A stretch of 44,809 bases of DNA from the NCBI GenBank assembly GCA_022766365.1, contig JALENW010000005.1, positions 1 through 44,809 on the forward strand. The letters run 5' to 3'. A program made the position numbers and the translations under genes. Of this stretch, positions 43,443 through 44,809 are shown in pieces (within the stretch, counting starts at the first letter, position 1; each line of letters starts with the position of its first letter). The notes under the pieces are model-generated. The model saw nothing but the letters and a program-made list of their open reading frames with translations, was not told where the DNA came from and made no database searches. Source of the stretch: Clostridiales bacterium (GTDB lineage: Bacteria; Bacillota; Clostridia; Peptostreptococcales; Anaerovoracaceae).

Positions 43443-43973
43443 ATGGAAATAAGAAGAGGACAGCAGCTTATCGAAAATGGTACTAAACAAGCAATAATAG
43501 AGTTTGAATTCGAACGCTATGAAATATTCGTGTTCCAAGGGAATCTATCGGAGTTCGATATTGTAATAAAGTATAAAAAAGATGGAAGCCGAATTAGAAC
43601 TCCTAAGCATATCCATTGGGTGGTTGATGTGCTTATGAAGATGCAAGGAAACGAAGACTTGACGAAACGGTTCCTCCATATGATTCATATTTGTTGGAAT
43701 CGTTGTACTCCTCTGGATAACAACGACTATGATACCTTGAAAGAACTGATAATACGTGGGGAAAGCGTTGTGATAATTGAAGACTATGAAGACTTGAATG
43801 CTTATGGGGAGTATGATGTGGAATTCCTGTATGTGCTGATGGAACTATTGGCGGTGCAAGAAAAAACAAATCGTGCGGGTGCATACATGTTCGGAAGCAT
43901 TATAGAACAGTTATTAGAGGTGGATAGAGATATTTTTAAAATAGTATCCACGGCAGGTTTTAGAGGAAGATGA
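43443..43973 (+). CDS. Unrecognised protein within the GATC R-M operon
   Basis: A 176-residue soluble, mixed alpha/beta protein starting MEIRRGQQLIENGTKQAIIEF, with a beta-rich first part, KHIHWVVDVLMKM, CWNRCTPL in the middle and an acidic helical end. I do not recognise a family. GGAG precedes ATG, 9 bp after the methylase stop, and the endonuclease gene begins one base after its own stop, so the three are co-translated. DpnII systems carry a second methylase at this place; this protein has neither a SAM site nor DPPY, so it is something else. Confidence 0.82.
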   Translation: MEIRRGQQLIENGTKQAIIEFEFERYEIFVFQGNLSEFDIVIKYKKDGSRIRTPKHIHWVVDVLMKMQGNEDLTKRFLHMIHICWNRCTPLDNNDYDTLKELIIRGESVVIIEDYEDLNAYGEYDVEFLYVLMELLAVQEKTNRAGAYMFGSIIEQLLEVDRDIFKIVSTAGFRGR

Positions 43974-43974
43974 T

Positions 43975-44809
43975 ATGAATAATAGAGATTTTGATAATTG
44001 GCTGAGCAAATTTCGTCTTAGTATTTCGAGATACGACTACTATGTTAATTTTGATAAAGTCGTTGAAAATGTCGAGAAATATAAGATCGAATTGAACATT
44101 TTGAATTCATTAATTGGGTCGAAGAACATTGAAAATGATTTTGAGAAAATAATTGAAAAGTATCCGGAAACATTGAAATGCATTCCGGTTCTTTTGGCTG
44201 TTAGAGGAAATGAAATATATGCACAGGACGAAGCCGGTGCCTTTATTTACAAATTTGATGAGCCAAGTTGTTCGATGGAACAGTATAAGTATTTTATGAG
44301 AAAGACGGGCTTGTTCGATCTGCTTGCAAATCATATTGTAAATAATTTGATAGATTATGTTCTTGGTGTTGAAACAGGTCTTGATTCAAATGGACGCAAA
44401 AACAGAGGCGGACATCAGATGGAAGACTTGGTGGAAAGCTACATAGAGAAAGCAGGATTTGTGAAAGAAGAAAATTATTTTAAGGAAATGTATCTGGCCG
44501 ATGTAGAAAAGAAGTGGAACATAGATTTATCTGCATTATCAAACCAGGGAAAAGCAAGAAAACGATTTGATTTCGTTGTCAAAACAGACAACATGATATA
44601 TGCGATCGAGACAAACTTTTACGGTGGAACCGGAGGCGGTTCAAAATTAAATGAAACTGCACGAAGCTACAAAATGCTTTCACAGGAAGCTGATACTGTG
44701 GATGGATTTACATTTGTGTGGTTTACAGATGGAACAGCTTGGAGAAGTGCTAGGGGCAACTTGAGAGAAACATTCGATGTTATGGATTATATCTACAGCA
44801 TTTATGATA
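43975..44809 (+). CDS. DpnII/MboI-family type II restriction endonuclease, C-terminus cut by window
   Basis: Cuts unmethylated GATC. 278 residues are visible and the frame is open at the window end; DpnII is about 288 aa, so only the last few residues are missing. The family block GLDSNGRKNRGGHQMEDLVE (about 141-160) is clear, followed by RFDFVVKTDNMIYAIETNFYGG with the PD-(D/E)xK-like core and the ETNFY signature of this family. The start codon lies one base after the previous stop, with GAGGAAG in front. Confidence 0.9.
   Translation, partial: MNNRDFDNWLSKFRLSISRYDYYVNFDKVVENVEKYKIELNILNSLIGSKNIENDFEKIIEKYPETLKCIPVLLAVRGNEIYAQDEAGAFIYKFDEPSCSMEQYKYFMRKTGLFDLLANHIVNNLIDYVLGVETGLDSNGRKNRGGHQMEDLVESYIEKAGFVKEENYFKEMYLADVEKKWNIDLSALSNQGKARKRFDFVVKTDNMIYAIETNFYGGTGGGSKLNETARSYKMLSQEADTVDGFTFVWFTDGTAWRSARGNLRETFDVMDYIYSIYD

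Larger units (their letters stand above)
39961..44809. mobile_element. Integrated element at the rpsI 3' end (left part)
   Basis: A tyrosine integrase, an excisionase-like gene, small genes typical of clostridial integrative elements (two decayed), and a GATC restriction-modification operon follow the conserved rplM-rpsI pair. The exact left junction is not certain because no second attachment site is in the window; the right end lies beyond 44809. Confidence 0.7.

Noticed and set aside
43443-43973. Second GATC methylase (DpnA-like)
   Set aside because: No DPPY or SAM-binding motif and too short.

Overview
This window looks like chromosome from a strictly anaerobic, amino-acid-fermenting member of the Clostridia. 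The oxidative (Stickland-type) ornithine pathway, rubredoxin and high-molecular-weight rubredoxin, a 2-hydroxyacyl-CoA dehydratase activase fusion, sigma-54 control, strong GGAGG ribosome-binding sites and moderate-to-low GC support this. A relative of Anaerovoracaceae/Peptostreptococcaceae is my guess; no rRNA or other decisive marker is present.

Positions 1-2153 hold a membrane-protein fragment, the eroded tail of a DUF4143-type ATPase, and a PAS-AAA+-Fis sigma-54 activator. Positions 2248-13782 hold the ornithine operon: a perfect -24/-12 promoter with two phased upstream palindromes, then ord-ortA-ortB-oraS-oraE, a PPC/DUF296 protein, a secreted C69 dipeptidase, a GlmL-like accessory protein and orr. 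Together they racemise L-ornithine (Orr), move its terminal amino group with a B12/PLP mutase (OraS/OraE), oxidise 2,4-diaminopentanoate (Ord) and cleave the product with CoA to acetyl-CoA and alanine (OrtA/OrtB). The same palindrome lies over the -35 box of the activator's own promoter, which suggests autoregulation.

Positions 13.9-21.9 kb are mixed housekeeping genes: thioredoxin, an acyltransferase, a YbjQ-family protein, PAP2, cysteine synthase, rubredoxin, Hrb, a cstA gene broken by a 7-bp tandem duplication, and a nucleotidyltransferase. Positions 22.1-28.9 kb hold a 1481-aa acyl-CoA dehydratase activase-like protein, a YjiH-family membrane protein with a palindrome over its -10 box, and a DUF2148 protein. 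Positions 29.3-34.5 kb are a translation/nucleotide block (rpmE, prfA, threonylcarbamoyl-AMP synthase, rpiB, upp, tyrS). Next come a divergent DDAH-like hydrolase/LysR pair and an NSS-family transporter.

rplM-rpsI (39.0-39.9 kb) is preceded by a strong promoter about 525 bp upstream and a structured, gene-free leader. Just after the rpsI terminator begins an integrated element that runs off the window: a tyrosine integrase with three 11-bp-phased repeats at its outer edge, an excisionase-like gene, decayed small element genes, and a GATC restriction-modification operon. That operon is an HTH-Dam fusion methylase, an unrecognised 176-aa protein and a DpnII-like endonuclease, with a promoter carrying paired direct repeats. 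No tRNA, rRNA or CRISPR array was seen.
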